In this document: piece by piece, positions 9,658 through 21,682 of the stretch | Layout of the letters: each line of letters begins with the position of its first letter | How positions within the stretch are numbered: position 1 is the first letter of the stretch | Assembly (NCBI GenBank): GCA_022496185.1 | Contig: WTXG01000070.1 | Location: 62,001-126,000 of the forward strand | Length of the DNA stretch: 64,000 bases | Direction: 5' to 3' | Source of the DNA: Multifurca ochricompacta | Taxonomy: Eukaryota; Basidiomycota; Agaricomycetes; Russulales; Russulaceae | Notes under the pieces: model-generated | What the model was told of the DNA's origin: nothing | The model's input: the letters and a program-made list of their open reading frames with translations, nothing else | Databases searched by the model: none | Position numbers and translations under genes: made by a program

Positions 9658-12326
9658 TTGGATATGTCAAAAAACATCTCTCCGAAATTATGCTACGAGC
9701 TTAATTTCAGGACACCGGTCTACTTCAAAATTATCCCCTTCCCTTCGTTTAATACTTCTCTGTCGCCCCCCAAGAAGGCCGCGGAGCTTGCCCAACTCTT
9801 CCAACGCGAGGTACCGACCTGGGTAAAAAAAGTTGGAGTTAAATACCGTCTTCTTCGTTTTGGTATACCCCAGGGGGAACTGCCTGCATTGTTAGCTGCC
9901 TTCGCGCGTGGTGTTCAGAATGGCGATGCCCTCCGATTCGGAGAGAAAACTCCTGCCCAACTAGCGCGGCTATCCTACGACCTATCTTCGCGCTCGAAAA
10001 ATCTCGTCATGGATCAGGTATTAACATCGTTCTTGTACACTTGGGCCACGGATCCGCGCCACCGAGATATCGTGGCGAGTGCCATTTCTATTGATACCTT
10101 GGACCGAATATCACGGTTACACACGGCTGTGGACTTTACTCGTATCGCAGACAGTTTCCCACTCGCCCGTAGTATGCGTCGTAAACTCATACTCCACATC
10201 GGGCCGACCAACAGTGGCAAAACCCATACGGCGCTTCGGACCCTCGCCGCCGCACGTGTCGGCGCATACGGAGGACCCCTCCGCCTTCTCGCCCACGAAA
10301 TTTATGAGCGGCTCAACACGGGCCAAATCGTCCCTTTGGGTGCAGAAGCCGCCGAGAACTATGAAGCGGACGAAGCCTCCAACTTTGATATGCAAGTGCC
10401 CGGAAGGCCGCGCGCCGTACTTAAACACGGAAACGCGCTCTTCGCCCGCCCCTGTAGCTTGCTTACGGGTGATGAGCGGCGCCCTGTAGAAGGCGCGACA
10501 CTATCCAGCTGCACCGTCGAGATGCTCTCCTTGGACAAGCGATACGACGTTGTTGTCATCGATGAGATTCAAATGATCGCCGACTCGCATCGAGGACCGG
10601 CTTGGACAGCTGCCGTGTTAGGATCCGCAGCGGACGAGCTACACCTTTGCGGTGAAGAACGCGTCGTTCCAATTATCGAAGCGCTTGCCGAGATCACAGG
10701 CGACGAGCTTATCATCAATCGCTACAAGCGTCTATCACCGCTTACGGTCGCACCGACAAGCCTGGAGCGTAACTTGTCTCGCGTCCGAAAGGGTGATTGT
10801 GTCGTCACGTTTTCCCGTTCCAACATTTTCAACCTGAAAATGGAGATTGAGGAGAAAACCGGTCTCCGCTGTGCCGTCGTCTATGGGCGATTGCCACCTG
10901 AGATTCGCGCAGAGCAGGCCGCCCTGTTCAATGATCCTAATAGCGGATTCGACGTGTTAGTTGCAAGCGATGCCATTGGAATGGGGCTCAATCTGTTTGT
11001 ACTCTCCTCATTATATGCTGCGTCCAATGCTGAACATAAGCCCCTCCCCCCCTCAAAAAAAAAAGGAAAATTCAACGTGTCATTTTTGAGACCATGAGTA
11101 AATGGGACGGGTGGATTGAGGCTCCTCTGAAAGTTTCACAGGTTAAGCAAATTGCCGGTCGCGCCGGTCGCTACGGGATGGGTGTGGAAGGTGGTGTAGT
11201 CACAACGCTCGAGACGTCTGACCTTCCGCTTCTCAAGGCTGCTATGGACACAAACCCAGAACCCCTTCGCTACGCACGTGTCGGCTTCATCTCAACCACG
11301 ATCAAAGACATCTTCGAGGCTCTTCCGCAAGACACGACCGCAACAACGGTGCGGGACGCCCTTCTTTTCTGCTCGGCTCTTCCCTCTTGCATGGCCGTGA
11401 TGGACCCGAGCTCGAAGGAGGCAGAGACGACCCGTTACATCGACTCGTTTAGCCAGGATCTGACATTCGCGGAGCGTTCCTTGCTGCTGCAATGCCCCTT
11501 CCCTTCGATGGACGAACAATGCAAGGCGGTCATGGGCCAAATGCTCACCATGTACCGCGACAAGCTCTCGGTCGACCTTCGTAAGATCCTCCTCGATAGT
11601 GGGTTGCTAGCCCCCCTGGAACAGGTGCTCGCAGCAAAGCAAGCCAATAACATACTTTCCAAGCCGAGACAGGATCTCGGGTCCCTCGAAACTTTGCACA
11701 GCGTGCTGACTGCATACGCGTGGCTCTCATTGCGCAACACTATTTCATTCCACGCATACGATCTGGCAGTCGCGTTAAGAAACGCTACACAAGAAGCGAT
11801 GGAATATTGTCTCCGAAACTTCAATGCGACTAAGTTAAGCCAGCCACGCCGCAATCGAACCCTGAGTTTCAAGACACATCTGTTACGCCCGGAGTTCATC
11901 CCCCAGGCTAGTACTTTTCATCACGTATTGGAGTCAATTTCGCTGCTGACAGACAGTCATAGAAATCGTCAAGGGCCAGGGCATAACAGGGAATCGCCAA
12001 ACACCAAACTCTCTCTTATATTTATGAATATAACAGGGACAGTCGACTCCCGTCCACATACTTTAGACACCACACTAAATAAAAGTACACGTCATCATCT
12101 TTTATACAACCCCCACGATGCGCGCATTCTATGTCTGCTCAGCTTTGAGCGGAGTCACGCCGCGGCGTTCTGCATCCGAATCCGATCATCAATCGATCTC
12201 ACGCTTCTCGGACGACCGTATTTCGTGAAACCTCATCGCGTGGCCCCCGGTTCTGTCAGAAGTTCCACCTGTACACGCCATCCATGGACCAGACTTGCCT
12301 ATTTTTCTTGGTTCGCGAATGATTAG
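9658..12326 (+). CDS. SUV3: Mitochondrial ATP-dependent RNA helicase SUV3
   Basis: DExH-box helicase of the mitochondrial RNA degradosome. Two exons, to 10994 and from 11066, are joined by a 71-nt intron and give about 863 residues if translation starts at the ATG at 9664. The codon at 9658 is TTG, not ATG, and an upstream presequence exon is possible. Motif I is GPTNSGKTH (~10,202), motif II is DEIQ (DVVVIDEIQMI, ~10,545), followed by the Suv3-typical block GELIINRYKRLSPL in near form (DELIINRYKRLSPL). Helicase C has GRLPPEIR, ASDAIGMGLNL, and after the intron VIFETMSKWDG and motif VI QIAGRAGRYG. The C-terminal SUV3 domain runs to about AWLSLR and EAMEYCLRNF (~11,820). The last ~150 codons to the TAG at 12326 look low-quality, so the true end may be earlier or behind an unrecognised intron. 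Confidence 0.93.
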
Positions 12327-13105
12327 AGCAAAAAAAAGACGAAGTGAGCCAGGGGGGCTGACGAATTTCGAGCGGCAAATTGAGGTTGCTGATATCCTTG
12401 CGCGGTTAATCAAACAAGCTCGTCCCACCCTCGTCGTAGGACCAGAGATAATGACCTTTTTTTTCGTGTCTGTCATTGTATATCTTGTTACCTTTTTTAT
12501 GTTGTCGCTACTGTCTGCATCTATCGTCGCCCCCATCTTATTTGTATACAATTATGTATGCCATGTTTGGCGCGCAATAGTACCTTTTTTTTGGCGTTAA
12601 ATTCCGAGCTGTTTTTCGTGCAGAGTTGCCACGACCAGAATGACAAGGGCAATAGGTCAGCCCCTCGTGGAGAGCTCACACGACGGAGGCAACAGGTCAA
12701 CCCCTTTTGCCGAACTCGGGAAAACATGGACACTACAGAACAGGAAGTCGAAGGGAGCCCTAGTAGTACAATACATATATCTAATCCCTTGAAGGAAAAA
12801 AAAAACCCACGATAATTTACGAAATGGTATCCACGAGTTTCAGCGGCGTCCCAACGAGTCAGTTGTACTTCGGTGGATCATGATATCCTCGCACTTGACG
12901 TATGTCGCCCACAGGCGCAGGTGCCCCCAGACGCTGATAAGACCTGTACGTACTTGTGAGGCTGTTCTGACCACTCTTTGTAAGCCGACCGCGCGTGCAG
13001 CACAACACGATGGTCCCGATCAATACTAGTCCATACCAATGGACAAGACGATAATGATCGGAATTTTTTCTTTCATGAACCCGCTGTTCACACTGTCACT
13101 GCTGC
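12327..13105. other. Intergenic
   Basis: Short open frames only. A plus-strand frame at 12295-12600 has a hydrophobic stretch near its end (FFFVSVIVYLVTFFMLSLL), but no other support, and it overlaps the weak C-terminus of SUV3. Confidence 0.4.
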
Positions 13106-14739
13106 TCATAGGACGTGGCCGCGCGGTGCGAGGAGCGCTTCGCCGATGCCTTTGTGAGTCGCGGGTTTGGAAGCGTTGGTATGGTTCAGCCTGACGCTCA
13201 CGAAATCGGCATGAGCTGATGCAGGGTCCGTGAGGGAGAGAAATTGCAAGTATGGTCGGCGGTGGTGTTCACGTGCCATCGACGAAATCGCCAAAGTTGA
13301 TCAGGAGGTAGACGTTCCGGACTACGGCTGGGAAATTAGAATATAAAAGATGGTAGTCGTAGCAGAGCTCACGGAATGATGTTCCGAGAACGAGATCGTA
13401 GTTTGAAGACTATCGAAGTGATAGGCTGAAACTGGAAAAAATCTGGATTTAGACGGAGGCGCTATGTTGGGGAGGGGGGTTTCCACAACAAAGACGTACA
13501 GCACCGAGGCAAACCTTGCCATCAGGATTTGTCAGGGCATCGTCAGAATTCGTGTCAAGCGGATGCACGGGATACGTTTGACCTCCAATCTTGAACGCCA
13601 AGTTCACCTCAGCGTCACAGGGATAAGCCATATCGAGCCAACACCTTCCACGAACTGTAAGGATGCACCCGGGATGCCAGAATATATCGCATTCGATACT
13701 TCCCTTTGACGGAACTATTGGGATGATTTAGGCCGGCGAAAGTACAGCTGTCACGTACTGGGGGACTTGAGGGAATGAATATCCCGTATCCAGGGTAGCC
13801 GTCAGCTGCTTCTGGTTTTGGGTGGTCTTGACTCGGGTTTGAACTTGAATCGGCTTCCCATCCGGCCCAATAATACCTTCCTCATCTAGAAGCACTTGCC
13901 AGTGCTGATCTGTCGAATCGAGCGCGGCAGGGCAGGAACAGGTACTTTGGGCTGGCTGGTGATATTTTCGAGGCCTGGAAGGATCTCGCCGACTGTGATA
14001 TCGCCGGGGTATTTTTCCGCAGGGTCGTTCGAGCGCCCAAGGAGAACGGTGAGAATGTTTGGAGCAGAAACATTCTGTTGGAATATGTGATCGAGTACCG
14101 CGTTGCCCTGTGGTTGATCATTGAGAGAGGTGTGAATTCTCGAACCCGCGTTAGGTCCGAGTCCCAGAATGCCTGGCACAGGGGGGTTATCCAATGATGG
14201 GGAAACCTCAACTGCCGAGTGAAAGATAAGGAAGGCGTGACAGGCATAGAGTAGGCTTCTCACTAAATGCTTGATCAGGAACTGTATACCCCAGAAACTC
14301 CAACTGTGTTGTTTTGATAGCCCCTGACGGAAGGCAAAGATTCAGACATTGTTTGAAGAAGGTGGACGCAAGTCACTTGCCGGACACGGCGCCAAGAGCG
14401 TAGGTGAGTCCGGACTGGACGCCGGTGTCCTTTGCAGCTGCTATTGGACCCTTAGCCCAGAGGTCTGAGCTGGCATATGTACATTATCCGTGAGGATAAA
14501 AAAACTGATGACGCATCGGATCACCTTCCTGTATCGATAAGGACCTGGAGTGGTTGCTCTCCGAGAGTGATATTGACCATGTAATTCAGATTTCGGCCAT
14601 TGACTAGACCGGATATGTGGTCCCGTTTGGCAGAGTGCGATAGACGGAATTCCGCACGCACTCCTAAGTGAAGGGCGGAGACATGATAAATAGCCCCGAG
14701 CAGGGAGGGGGCGAGGAGAAAAAGGTAGGGGGGCACCAT
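13106..14739 (-). pseudogene. Secreted A1 (pepsin-like) aspartic protease, frameshifted
   Basis: Fungal pepsin-family protease read in order on the minus strand: signal peptide (PPYLFLLAPSLLGAIYHV) from the ATG at 14739; first active site VLIDTGS formed across a 55-nt intron; SDLWA; GYTVPDQAF; GILGLGPN; YPGDITVGEILPG; QHWQVLLD; second active site LTATLDTGYS; then GGQTYPVHPLD, YDLVLGTSF, VYLLINFGDFVDG. Exons include 14739-14525, 14469-14381, 14323-14264, 14211-13755 and 13714 onward. The second intron (14380-14324) is GC-AG with a GCAAGT donor. At least four frame changes occur inside exons (near 13,925, 13,620, 13,400 and 13,275), the first two each fitting one missing base. Both catalytic aspartates are present, so the loss is recent or due to sequence error. 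Confidence 0.85.
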
Positions 14740-15450
14740 GTCAAGAACGCTACGGAGGACATAGAGAACACGACAGAGTATATTTATCTGGGCGCCTCAT
14801 GCCTGTCACAAAAGCCTACACGAGGCCGGCCATCAGCAGCCAGCGCACGCGCCGTTAGAAGCCTAGCACCGCAGGTTCCCCTGCCAAGCGGGGCCAATAA
14901 ACGATTTCTAGTATCCCGGAGAAGTCCAGGAAATTTGTCCAAATATTGCAAGGAAATGGGGCATGTTGCTGGCCCGATCCTCTGAGAGAGTGAGTGATGT
15001 GATGACTAGACCCCACCCAGGTGGGCGGCTGGTCACGTGAATTTAGACCTTTAATCATCAATTCATTCATTTATCAACAACGCGACAAGTCCACTTCAAA
15101 TCATCATCGTTGGGGTGGTCTGTGGAAGGAAATGACGGAAACCATATGACGACGGGCAGGAGGGAGTTCTACTGTCAACGGGGTACGCTCTATACAACCC
15201 CTTTCTGCATTTAACAACTCAAATATTCATTTTTATAAGCAGCCCGCTTCTTTAAGGGAAGGAAGGAAGCGCTATTGTGCGTCTCTTGGCCTTGGCAAAA
15301 AGTGTCGGTTCCACGACTTTGGATTTTGCGCTCAAAGATTCGGGATTGTCTTTCTGCCACCCACTGCTACTAAATCCAAGAGGATTATATATATATATAT
15401 ATCCCGTCCAGGACTTAGTCATAAACCCACAAAATTCCGGCGCGCAGCTC
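14740..15450. other. Intergenic
   Basis: Upstream of the protease and downstream of the rhodanese-like gene. There is a short (TA)n run at about 15,386-15,402. No gene is supported. Confidence 0.5.
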
Positions 15451-15991
15451 TCATTTTCCAACCCCGGTGACACTTTCAGCAGGCGGCATCTCTATAATCA
15501 TCTGCGCGTCTTCCCCAAATCGAGCCTGCCATGCTTTAATCCCACCTTCGAGGATGAAGACCTTACACTGCGAATCAGGCGGAAGTGCATCCGCAAACCA
15601 TCCAGCGCAGCGCGGGGCCCGCCCGAGCGACGAAGAACAATGAAAACGACACACGGAATTCTCGCGAGGAGGGAGGTCAGGGTTGGGAGCAGTGGATAAA
15701 ACGTCTGAGCCGGCAAGTTGACCGCACCGGGAATCATGACCTGAAATCCCAAAACAAAAAATATTATTATGGGCGGCCAACATGGTATATCATAAGGATT
15801 TGCAAAAGTCAGATGAATGGCCGACTTACGTCAACGTCGGTCCGTCGCACATCGACGACAATGAAGTCAACGGTGGCGGCCTTTGAGGTGATCAACTTGT
15901 GCAACGCGTCTGCCGACATGCTAGATGGACGCGAGCGCGGTTCTGGATATGACAGGGCCCAAGCGGGCGTCGGCTTTGGCAACGTCTCCAT
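15451..15991 (-). CDS. Rhodanese/CDC25-like phosphatase (arsenate-reductase type), one apparent frameshift
   Basis: Small rhodanese-fold protein of the Ych1/Ibp1/Acr2 kind, a phosphatase or arsenate reductase with a catalytic cysteine (family knowledge). Exon 1 is 15991-15830 from an ATG (VDFIVVDVRRTDVD), the 89-nt intron is 15829-15741, and exon 2 runs to the TGA at 15451. Exon 2 begins VMIPGAVNLPAQTF, continues to IPCVVF, then changes frame for the active-site loop FHCSSSLGRAPRCAG and FILEGGIKAWQ. The jump falls exactly in a four-base A/T run (15643-15646). One more base would restore a 150-residue protein, the usual family length. So this is an intact gene with a sequence error, or a very young pseudogene. 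Confidence 0.78.
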
Positions 15992-16214
15992 CGAAGACGA
16001 AGGTAAGGAATTTTATTCGTCTGGAAAACAAGGGGGACACTCTCACACATATCACTTATACTTTTTCCCCCGGAATTTGAATTATTGCCTAAATTGGCAA
16101 TTCCAAAATCACCTTTCGTCAAATTCATCAAATTCGCCTCTGGCCATTAACTTCAGTTCGTGAGGTAACTACACCACCTTTTCCACTGGTGCAAAACGTC
16201 TCATTTAAAACCAA

Positions 16215-17883
16215 ATGCGCTTACACCTTGGTCTTTTCAGAATATTTGGCGAAAATGGTGTTGAACGACGTGATGTGAATAGCAGAAACAGGGTACCACA
16301 TTCAGACCCTAAGGATGCAACCTTACCGGTAGATGATGTCTTCGCCGCAAATCCGATGGAGTGCTTCAATCGGTATCCAAATCGATGGGCAAACATACGG
16401 TTAGTCTGCGCTCCCACCCACCGCGACCATGAATCTCAAGTGCTAACGCGCGTGTGCTCAAGTGAAAAGATCAGGGAGCCCGCGGCAGAGTTGCTCGGCA
16501 CTATGATCTTCATTATCGTCGGGATTGGCGTCAACTGCCAATTCGCGCTCAGCGCAGACGTGAACATCACGCCTTCTCCGAAAGGCAGTTACCTCGGTTT
16601 CAACTTTGGTTGGGCTTGTGGTGCGTATCCCGTGATCGCTGAGCAAAAAAATAATATTAGTGACGAGGGTTTTTTATTTTATTTTATGCCCCCCCCCTCT
16701 CTCTCTCTTTCTCTAGGAGCTGCCCTTGGCGTGTGGGTCTCCGGGGGCATTTCTGGTGGTCATATTAATCCCGCAGTATGTTTCCCAGTCGTAGGGTTGA
16801 ATGCACACACGCTTATATGTGTGGAACGTCCTTTTTTTTTCTTCTTTTTTTTTAGGTGACCCTCTGCATGGCTGTTTTCCGAGGCCTTCCATGGTACAAG
16901 GCGCTCAGTTACATGTTGGGTCAGCTCATCGGTGCGTGGCTGGGTGCGCTCATCGTTTTCGCCAACTACTCGGAGGGCATCAACATCTTCGAGGGCGGTA
17001 ACGGTCGGCGTACGCTCAAGAGCGCTGGTCTCTTTTCGACCTACCCGGTCTGTCTTTTATTCCTCCCTCCCCCGTTTGTTTCTGACAGTGGAATAGCTCG
17101 CATATGTGTCCTCGGCCAATTGTTTCTTCGACGAGGTGAGAGTAAAGTTATGCCTTCTACGATCACCAATATCGTTAACGGATCCCTCCATCTCCGTAGT
17201 TCATCGGCGCGTTCGTCCTCCTTTTCGTCGTGTTCGCCGTCTCCGATAGGCACAATAGCACGTTGCACCCTGGTCTCATCCCTTTGGTCATCTTCATTCT
17301 TATACTGGGCATCGGCGCGGCTTTCGGGATGCAGACCGGTAGGTGCCTACACCTTGTCGTCGTCCAATCAGAGCAAAGTGCTGACTGGGCGGCTACGCCA
17401 CTCGCAGGCTATGGCATCAACCCCGCGCGGGATCTCGGACCACGCATCATGACCGCGATGGTCGGGTATGGTTCACAGGGTTTGTTTGCCGGTTTATCTA
17501 TCTATTTATCATCTCCATACGAGTGGGGACACTAATAATCAAGTATTTCAATTCGGGGCTGCTGTTCCTGACACAGTGTTCACATTTCGTCATCACTACT
17601 GGATTTGGGGGCCCATCATTGGCTCGTGCTGTGGTGGACTCATCGCTTGCCTGATCTACGACCTTTTCATCTTTCGCGGCCCAGAGAGTTTCGTCAATCG
17701 CCCGTGAGTGGTCCCCTGACAACCACCCACCCCGAATCCCCTGGTCGAAGCTCATCTATCGTTTTATTTATTTATTTAACTTTTTTTTTCAAATGCAGGA
17801 ACGCGAATGCTAGAGCACATCTGATGGGCCAAGGGAGGGAGGCTTTGAATCTGACACCTGTGGCGATCCCACAAGTGAACTGA
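16215..17883 (+). CDS. Aquaglyceroporin (MIP family channel)
   Basis: Six-helix membrane channel for glycerol and water. Nine exons (16215-16399, 16463-16620, 16717-16775, 16856-17047, 17097-17135, 17200-17338, 17408-17479, 17577-17703, 17799-17883) total 1056 nt, exactly 352 codons with the stop, and every junction is GT-AG. Landmarks in order: REPAAELLGTMIFIIVGIGV (helix 1), GYLGFNFGWACG-like block read as SYLGFNFGWACG, first pore motif GGHINPAVTL split by an intron, PWYKALSYMLGQLIGA, CFFDEFIGAFVLL, GMQTGYGINPARDLGPR with the second motif NPARD, and YWIWGPIIGS. The Asp after NPAR and the Arg pore residue mark the glycerol-facilitator branch. The first exon has a long hydrophilic N-terminus; the exact start is less certain. 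No frame problems. Confidence 0.9.
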
Positions 17884-18475
17884 ATCATACGCTTGAGGTT
17901 TGACTTTGGGTGGTTCTCGAGGGAAAAAATAAGATATAAAAAAGTTTCTTGGCGGTTCGATGGGAACAAACTTTGACCCTGAGTGACCCCGTTGAGCTTT
18001 CACCTATTGACGTATATAGAATAAATACTACAGTAGATACATACCTGTGAGGACCAGCGGAACGCGTCTAAGACGAGTGAGGTCGACCGAAAGATATTGA
18101 ACACCGGTCCTCCCCACCCCCCTCTGAGGAAAATCAAAAGGTGGAGGGGGGGTTTAACAAAAAAAAGGACAAAGAACAAGTGAGGCCCTAAAGTATTATT
18201 CGGACCGAGATCGACAATTGGGTCGTGTGTGTGTATGTGTGTATGTGTATACGTATGATAGCCGAAGTCGGGGGGGAGGTCAGGTGACAATGATAGTGAT
18301 AGTGATTTGATTTGATAGGTTTGATATGTTTGTGCATGATTGATCAGATCAGGTCAGGATCAGGCACCAAATTTCCTTTTATATTAAATTATAATATTAT
18401 AATACATATAGACCCGCCCCTCCCTCCCCCTTCCCCTTCCACACACACTCACTTTCACTTTCGACGACTCTTCAA
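17884..18475. other. Intergenic, presumed promoter of the zinc-finger gene
   Basis: Contains a (TG)n-like stretch near 18,224-18,250 and pyrimidine-rich sequence just before the ATG at 18476 (CCCCTCCCTCCCCCTTCCCC at ~18,415), typical of fungal leader regions. No gene is supported. Confidence 0.45.
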
Positions 18476-20420
18476 ATGGATAGTCAAAGTGATAATGATT
18501 TACCTTTCATTCAACCTTCTCAACAGAGCCAGAACTCTGCTCCTATAAACAGGCGATTTCGCCCCGCGCCTACAAAAACGTTTCAATGTCGCGGTTATGG
18601 CGATTGTCGCATGGTGTTTAGCAGGAGTGAACACTTAGCCAGGCACATTAGGTCCGTGTTCCTTGCCCTTCACACCTCCCCCCCACCTCCCCCCTTCACG
18701 TTCCACCTCTCTCTTACTACTCTTCTTCCTGGTTGCTTACTTTTTTTATTATTTTAACAACAACAGAAAACATACTGGTGAACGTCCTTTCACTTGCCAT
18801 TGCGGAAAACAATTCTCTCGTCTCGACAATCTTCGTCAACATGCTCAGACTGTTCATGCCGACAAGCAGGAGGCCAACGAACGTATGATGAGGGAGCTCT
18901 CTTCCCTTCATGCTACAATGGCCGCCGCCAACAAAGCCACTCAACAGCGGGTAAAACGCGGCGCTCAACAACCCCCGCCCAGTTCTGTCTCTTTACTTGC
19001 TGTTGATACCATCTCGGGTGCATCCGGCGATGGGACCCGTGTTCATCAACAGCTTGCCCCTGCTGGTCCTGATAGTGGTGCTGCTGGTGCTGGAAGTGTT
19101 AGTGTTCCAAGTGGAGGTACCGGTACCTCTGGCGGAGCTAGTCTTGGCGCTGTAAAACAAGAGGATATCCAACCCACCCTATCCCCAGTCTCTCAACGCC
19201 CTGGTACGAGTGTAGGTTACGAAGGCGATACCGATCTACTTAACAACCACCACCACCACCACCACTCTTCGACCGCTTCTCGTACCTGGTACTCCCAACA
19301 CGCGGATCGCTCTCATCCTCGCCATGTCAATAATCATTCCTTTCGTGACCAAGGCCAGTCCTTTCGTGCCCCCCCAGCCACATCCCCATCTCCACCTTCA
19401 TCCTCAATCGCACCCCCCACCGCCACACCATCCTCACCCCCATCAACACACCTACCCCACCCCGGCCAGTCCTTTCTCGCCTCGAGAGAGTCATACGTCG
19501 AACTCGGTCTCTCCAATCTCCCATCCTCATCCTCCTCATCCTGGTCAACGACAACAAGCGCCCGGTCAGCCAACTCGGATGTCCGACCCAGCTCTAGCAG
19601 CAGTCGTCCACCCACTGCATCTCACGAATCTATCGACTCGCATCCTCGATCACTCCCACCCCTCTCATCTGTCGTCTCCTCGTCCCTCCCCCCATCCCAA
19701 TGGGGCACCGTCCCCCCACAGTCCGTTTTTTACATTTCCTCTGGCCCAGGCATTGTCCCGGCTAGACCATCCACCGCCACGCGTCCAGGCACAGCTCCCG
19801 CTTCGCACTACTCCCCCCACCCATCCTTTGGCGGTATCGGTGGAGGATCTGGAATGGTATTATCCTCAACGACGACAGCAGCAGCAGCAAACTCCTATGG
19901 ATATTCAGAATTGGCCCGCTCATCATCAGGACATGGCTCCACCGCCGATGCCTCTGACACCTCAATCGGTAGTGGTGGATACGACTCGCCATTTTCCTTC
20001 CACCCACCAGCCCTCACCGACCAGCCTATCGTCTTCTCACGGAAGCGACCATTCCCTGGAATCGACGAGGGTGGTTACAGCAATCGCGAACGGCTCGGAT
20101 ATTCCCCCCCTCCCTCCCCCTCCGCACCAGCCGGCGGGGGGTCGGAATCTAGACCCCAATCTCGGAGACTCACCGTCATGGAACTCTGCAATGAGATCGA
20201 CTCCGATCCCACCACTCGACCATTTTTACCACTTTCAACGGCAGGTCCAGGTACAAGCTCAATCTCACGCCCAACTACAGCCTCGACGAGCCTCGCTGCA
20301 CTCGCAATCGCTGATGCCTCCTCCACCCCGCGTGAACAGCAGCTCTGGCAGCAACCACAGCAGGAGTCACAGTCACAGTCACAGTCACCATTTCAGACAG
20401 GAAGAGAGGAGGATATTTAG
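18476..20420 (+). CDS. C2H2 zinc-finger transcription factor
   Basis: Two exons, 18476-18651 and 18767-20420 (115-nt intron), give 609 residues from the ATG at 18476. Residues ~35-90 hold two adjacent C2H2 fingers: [20 protein letters not shown], the linker [10 protein letters not shown] assembled across the intron, then [21 protein letters not shown]. This pair is common in fungal stress and carbon-regulation factors, but I cannot name an orthologue. The rest is low-complexity Ser/Pro/Thr with an eight-His run (~19,250) and a basic-hydrophobic motif [19 protein letters not shown] at ~20,150. Just after the stop, coding-like sequence continues in other frames to 21,078 (separate entry), so the real C-terminus may be longer. 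Confidence 0.88.
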
Positions 20421-21078
20421 CTTCGGGTGGCCTTTCAAGCCCAAGCTCAGGCTCAGTCTCAAGCTCAAGCTCAAGCCCGCGTGGAAGGTCAGTAGCAACC
20501 ACAAGCCCACGAGCAGGCATAGAAGCAGCAGCCGCAGCGACAGGAGGAGGAGGAAGGGGAAGATTTTACCAACCATACCAATACCATCACCACCAACACC
20601 ACCATCGCCAAGAGCAGCATACATCACCCGTATTTGTCAATGCCGTATCCGCCTCGACCGTATTTCGGCACGGAACCAGCATCAGTCCTAAAATGTCTCC
20701 TCCCTTACGGACCGTCTCAGGCGCAGGCGCAGGTTCAGGTTCAAGTTTAAGCGCGGGTAGGCCGACCTCCTCCCCTTCACGACCGCGGCCAGGGCCGAGT
20801 TCAGGTTCAGGTTCAGGTTCAGGTTCAGGTTCAGGTTCAGGTCAGGACCAGGTTCAGGGTCAAGGTTGATGTCAATTTCAAGCCCTAGATCGAATGCCCC
20901 TCGTGGGTATAGCACGATCGAATCTCGACAACGTGAAAACAGTGTCGAGCAAGTTCGACTCGCGGTCTCTGCTTCTGCTTCTGTTACTGCTACTGCTACT
21001 ACTACTACTACTACTACGTCTTCTGCTTCTGCTTCTCCTGCCTCTCACGCCACGTCTGTCCTTGGGGTGTGGGTCTGA
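20400..21078 (+). other. Probable out-of-frame C-terminal continuation of the zinc-finger gene
   Basis: After the TAG at 20418-20420 the frame shifted by one missing base reads [14 protein letters not shown], a Gly/Ala run, RFYQPYQYHHHQHHHRQE, and a Gly-Ser tract, ending at a TGA at 20867-20869. Shifting once more gives MSISSPRSNAPRGYST, RENSVEQVRL and a Thr run to the TGA at 21076-21078. Composition matches the disordered tail of the factor. Two single-base losses would make one continuous ORF. Alternative: chance open frames in simple repeats. Confidence 0.45.
20799..20851. repeat. (GGTTCA)n hexanucleotide microsatellite
   Basis: About eight tandem GGTTCA units; in the candidate coding frame they encode Gly-Ser repeats, and on the minus strand a Leu-Asn run. 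Hexamer slippage would not change frame. Confidence 0.9.
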
Positions 21079-21655
21079 GTGAGAGCGAGAATGAAGGAGG
21101 GGGGAGGGGGAAGCGCCAGCCACAGATGGACGTTGTTGGTGGTTACCCTCCCCCCCTGATCCCTTCTCTCTCTCTTCTTTTTCTCCTTCACTATATGTTG
21201 TTTTGCCTATTTTCACTTTTCATGGGTTAGAGTTTTATACAAAATCAAATCAATAAAGGTTGCTATTGCCATCCCCCTGTCTCCACCCTCGCCCCTTTGG
21301 CACGCCCTGTGCTCACTAAAATAATAATTCCCATGGCTCGTTTTCTTTTTTTCGTTTTTCTTTTTTTTCTCTCACTCAGTCCTTGTAAACCTTTGCACTG
21401 ATTTTTTTTTTTTAGAAATTTTCTGCATCTGGGGCGCATATGCTTTTTCCTTATTTTTATTTTCTTTGTTTTTTTTTTAAAATAAAACAGATTCTTATTG
21501 TACTGCTGTGCTGCTACTGTGTAAACCCAACGGACAATCAACAACGAATACATTTTCTATTATCTAATTGAACTGAACTGCCAACTGTTGGAAGTGCCTA
21601 ATCATCATTGGACAAGCTGTGTAACCTCCTGGACTTGGTTCCTGCAAATGAGTAT
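21079..21655. other. Intergenic, 3' of the zinc-finger gene
   Basis: T-rich and A-rich runs (e.g. 21,347-21,370, 21,403-21,414, 21,470-21,480) and no gene; probably 3' UTR and terminator sequence. Confidence 0.4.
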
Positions 21656-21682
21656 CTTATCTTATCTTATCTTATCTTATCT
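21656..21682. repeat. (TTATC)n pentanucleotide microsatellite
   Basis: About five tandem TTATC units in intergenic DNA. Confidence 0.85.

Noticed and set aside
9658..9663. SUV3 start at 9658
   Set aside because: The codon is TTG; the first ATG in that frame is at 9664, and a presequence exon upstream remains possible.
12295..12600. 101-codon frame with a hydrophobic end
   Set aside because: Overlaps the uncertain SUV3 tail, no signal peptide at its start and no homology recognised.
19324..20691. 455-codon plus-strand open frame overlapping the zinc-finger gene
   Set aside because: The sequence is C-rich and low in stops in every frame; the finger-containing frame has the better motifs ([13 protein letters not shown]). 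Kept only as part of a finding.
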